Source: an uncultured Porphyromonadaceae bacterium
Lineage (GTDB): Bacteria > Bacteroidota > Bacteroidia > Bacteroidales > Muribaculaceae
DNA: 59,778 nucleotides
Assembly: GCA_902491515.1 (NCBI GenBank)
Contig: CABUIC010000016.1
Location: 1 to 59,778, forward strand
Direction of reading: 5' to 3'
Within the stretch, counting starts at the first letter, position 1; every line of letters starts with the position of its first letter. Both the position numbers and the translations under genes were made by a program. The notes beneath the pieces are model-generated. The model saw only the letters and a list, made by a program, of their open reading frames with translations, did no database searches and was not told the DNA's origin. Positions 58,118-59,778 of this stretch are shown here, piece by piece.

Positions 58118-59632
58118 TTAGCGGATGTAAACCTTGGAAGCGGTCTTGCCTGCAACGCGGATGTACATGCCGTTTTCGGGGTTGGCAACGCGTACGCCCT
58201 GGAGGTTGTAGTAAACAGCTTCTACACCTTCCTCAGCTTCGATTGCTTCGATGCCGACGGTGTCCTTGTAGATTGTGAGATCTTCAGTTTGGGGGTTGAA
58301 AGAGAAGATGTATTTGCCTTCGAGAGTGCTTACCCAGTTGGTGCCACCAATGCCGGCTGCGGTGTAAACGCCGGCGTCAACTACGTTAGCTTCGGCTTCG
58401 GAGGGGGCGGAGAACCAAACTTTTTGAGCGCCGTTGATCATCTTCTTGATGCCGAATGTGCCGGGAACAACATCGAGAGTAGCTTCCCATACGCCGTTCT
58501 TCTCAGTGAGAGCTGCGTCGGCCCAGTTTTCGCCATCGATGATTGTACCGCGGAGAGCGTAGGTGATGACTTCTTCGATATCGCCTGCGGGAACGAAGGT
58601 AACGGTTTTTGCGGTGGGGTTGTAGACGAAGGTGAAGTTGCCTTCGAGAGTGCTGGAGGAGTCATCACCGTCAACGAAGGAGTAAGCCTTGTCGGCTTCG
58701 GTGATCTCGGCTGCGCCGCCGCCAATCCAGTGGCCATATTCGGAGCCGTCGACTTCGCGGATGCCGAATTTGCCTGCTACGAAGGAGCCGGTGTATTCCC
58801 AGTTGCCTGTTGTTTCGTTTTTCTTGAGGTCAATGGTTTCCCAGTTGACGTTACCGGTTATCTGGCCGTGGAGCTGGAAGGGGTTGGTGGGCTGGGGCTG
58901 GGGGTCGTCGCCGCCACCTTCACCGGTAACCTTGAGGGTCATGGCTTTGGGGTTGAATGCGAAGGTGTAGGTGCCGGCAGCGATTTCGAAGTTTGTTCCG
59001 GAGAAGCTGCAAGCGATGTCCTTGTTAAGAACGACTACAGCATCAGAGGAATTGGCTGCAGCAACCCAGTTGTCGGAACCGGCCTGAATACCATCTTCGA
59101 GGCGCTTGATGCCGAAGTTGCACTTGGCGGAGATTTCCTTGGAAGCAGTCCATACGCCGTCCTTCTCAGTGAGGGTAACATCACTCCAATTGGAGTTGTC
59201 GCCTTCCCAGTAGCCGTGGAGGCAGTAGGAGATAACTACATCATCGGGATTGCCCTGTTCGCCCTTGATGAGGAGGGAGGGAACGGAAGGATTGAAAATG
59301 AGAGTTGCATTTTCAATGGGAGCGGCAACGGTAATGTCTTGGCCGGTGTTTCCGACTACAAGATTCATGGCTGTGCCGACGGTGATTTGGGTAGCTCCTT
59401 TAGGTGCGCCCCAGTTGTAGGTGTCATTCCAGCCAGCCTGGAAGCTCTTAACCTTGAAGCCGGAAACAAGCTTTCCGACGGTAAGGGTGTAAGTGCCGTC
59501 GCCTACTGCAGTGAATTTGGTGCTGGCATCAGATGTGTTCCAACTGTTCAAGTTGCCGATGAGCTGATAGTCAATGGCACTTGCTCCGAGGGACACGAGA
59601 AGTGCCATCATGAGAAAGTAAAATTTCTTCAT
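58118..59632 (-). CDS. secreted protein with four repeated carbohydrate-binding-like modules
   Basis: A 504-residue exported protein with a signal peptide (1-19, ending ASA). It carries four modules of about 100 residues, each opening with Y-x-L-x-G and a Trp (YQLIGNLNSWN, YCLHGYWEGDNSNW, FQLHGQITGNVNW, YALRGTIIDGENW). Modules 2-4 continue with L-x-K/E-x-x-G-x-W and F-G-I-(K/R), and end in a strand like YTFAFNPKAMTLKV. This layout resembles the starch-binding modules of SusE/SusF and the E-set glycogen-binding fold. A Gly/Asp/Gln/Pro linker separates modules 2 and 3. The last 40 residues (YYNLQGVRVANPENGMYIR ... KVYIR) form a sorting-like tail. Probably binds polysaccharide at the surface; that role is inferred. 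Confidence 0.78.
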   Translation of the reverse strand: MKKFYFLMMALLVSLGASAIDYQLIGNLNSWNTSDASTKFTAVGDGTYTLTVGKLVSGFKVKSFQAGWNDTYNWGAPKGATQITVGTAMNLVVGNTGQDITVAAPIENATLIFNPSVPSLLIKGEQGNPDDVVISYCLHGYWEGDNSNWSDVTLTEKDGVWTASKEISAKCNFGIKRLEDGIQAGSDNWVAAANSSDAVVVLNKDIACSFSGTNFEIAAGTYTFAFNPKAMTLKVTGEGGGDDPQPQPTNPFQLHGQITGNVNWETIDLKKNETTGNWEYTGSFVAGKFGIREVDGSEYGHWIGGGAAEITEADKAYSFVDGDDSSSTLEGNFTFVYNPTAKTVTFVPAGDIEEVITYALRGTIIDGENWADAALTEKNGVWEATLDVVPGTFGIKKMINGAQKVWFSAPSEAEANVVDAGVYTAAGIGGTNWVSTLEGKYIFSFNPQTEDLTIYKDTVGIEAIEAEEGVEAVYYNLQGVRVANPENGMYIRVAGKTASKVYIR

Positions 59633-59713
59633 TGGATTGTTTTTTAAGGATAAATATTTAAGGTTGATGATATAAGGGTCTTTGGATAGGTCCTTGAATC
59701 AAGTTCTGTGTTG

Positions 59714-59745
59714 CAAAGTTAATTAGGGATATTCAGAAAATATCC
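59714..59745 (-). promoter_or_regulatory. promoter with internal palindrome for the four-module secreted protein
   Basis: The minus strand reads TAACTTTG (59714-59721). Just upstream, arms GGATATT (59727-59733) and AATATCC (59739-59745) form a palindrome between the -7 box and a TTG 23 bases away. The flanking TTAG/CTAAT extends the symmetry, suggesting a regulator-binding site. Confidence 0.55.
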
Positions 59746-59778
59746 AACTAATTGTTTGCCAGAGTCATAGATATTTTG

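Overview
The window looks like GC-rich chromosome from a member of the Bacteroidales, most likely a gut Muribaculaceae-type organism. This is inferred from protein families, not from any rRNA. Supporting signs are: (i) upstream boxes of the Bacteroidetes primary-sigma type (TTTG, 19-20 bases, TAnnTTTG) before many genes; (ii) very large secreted proteins with C-terminal sorting-like tails; (iii) the lptE / TPR-like / secG gene order; (iv) a LysS with a C-terminal extension; (v) an RND efflux operon of Bacteroidetes style. Nearly all genes lie on the minus strand and are densely packed, often with 4-base ATGA overlaps. The exceptions on the plus strand are a 52-residue membrane peptide, a MATE transporter, a holin-like protein, and the run thioesterase-dprA-nucleoside phosphorylase-four-helix protein.

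Layout. 0.2-8.3 kb: a SemiSWEET, an OmpA-family porin, and an efflux operon in which the RND pump and the outer-membrane channel lipoprotein are one reading frame. 8.3-10 kb: tRNA-Pro(GGG) and recA. 10-16.4 kb: an apparent operon of secreted nuclease, GH3 protein, alkaline phosphatase, MeaB GTPase and a DUF1573 protein. 16.4-25.7 kb: a U32 protein, then the eight-gene run lysS-gpsA-rlmN-pdxA-sigma54 activator-lptE-TPR-like-secG. 25.7-30 kb: a lipoprotein with a zinc ribbon and an apparent start-region frameshift, a DUF4143 ATPase, trmD, and a divergent MATE pump. 30-43.5 kb: three giant secreted proteins (1453, 1547 and 1328 residues) built of fibronectin-like and anchor-J-like modules; the first two are overlapping paralogues. 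43.7-48.2 kb: a holin-like protein carrying an intragenic repeat, an LptF/LptG permease, tgt and a sugar-nucleotidyltransferase. 48.4-52.9 kb: an oxalate-degradation cluster (AEC transporter, oxc, frc) with the same gene set as E. coli yfdWUV. 53-56.5 kb: thioesterase, dprA, nucleoside phosphorylase and a four-helix-bundle protein. 56.6-59.6 kb: enolase and a four-module secreted carbohydrate-binding-like protein.

The intergenic space is rich in short repeats. A REP-like family (half-site TGTAGGGACGCACG and its inverse, plus a GCGCCATGGCGC-core variant) occurs about ten times. Three of these are composite copies of exactly 85 bases, and one composite lies in frame inside the holin-like gene. 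A second, unrelated family of about 90-190 bases with 9-base tandem units sits on both sides of the four-helix-bundle gene, whose promoter carries a perfect 13-base-arm palindrome.

The candidates most worth following are the four-helix-bundle locus, the efflux pump fusion with an internal lipobox, the REP-like family, and the oxalate cluster. All calls come from reading the sequence by eye; no database search was run.
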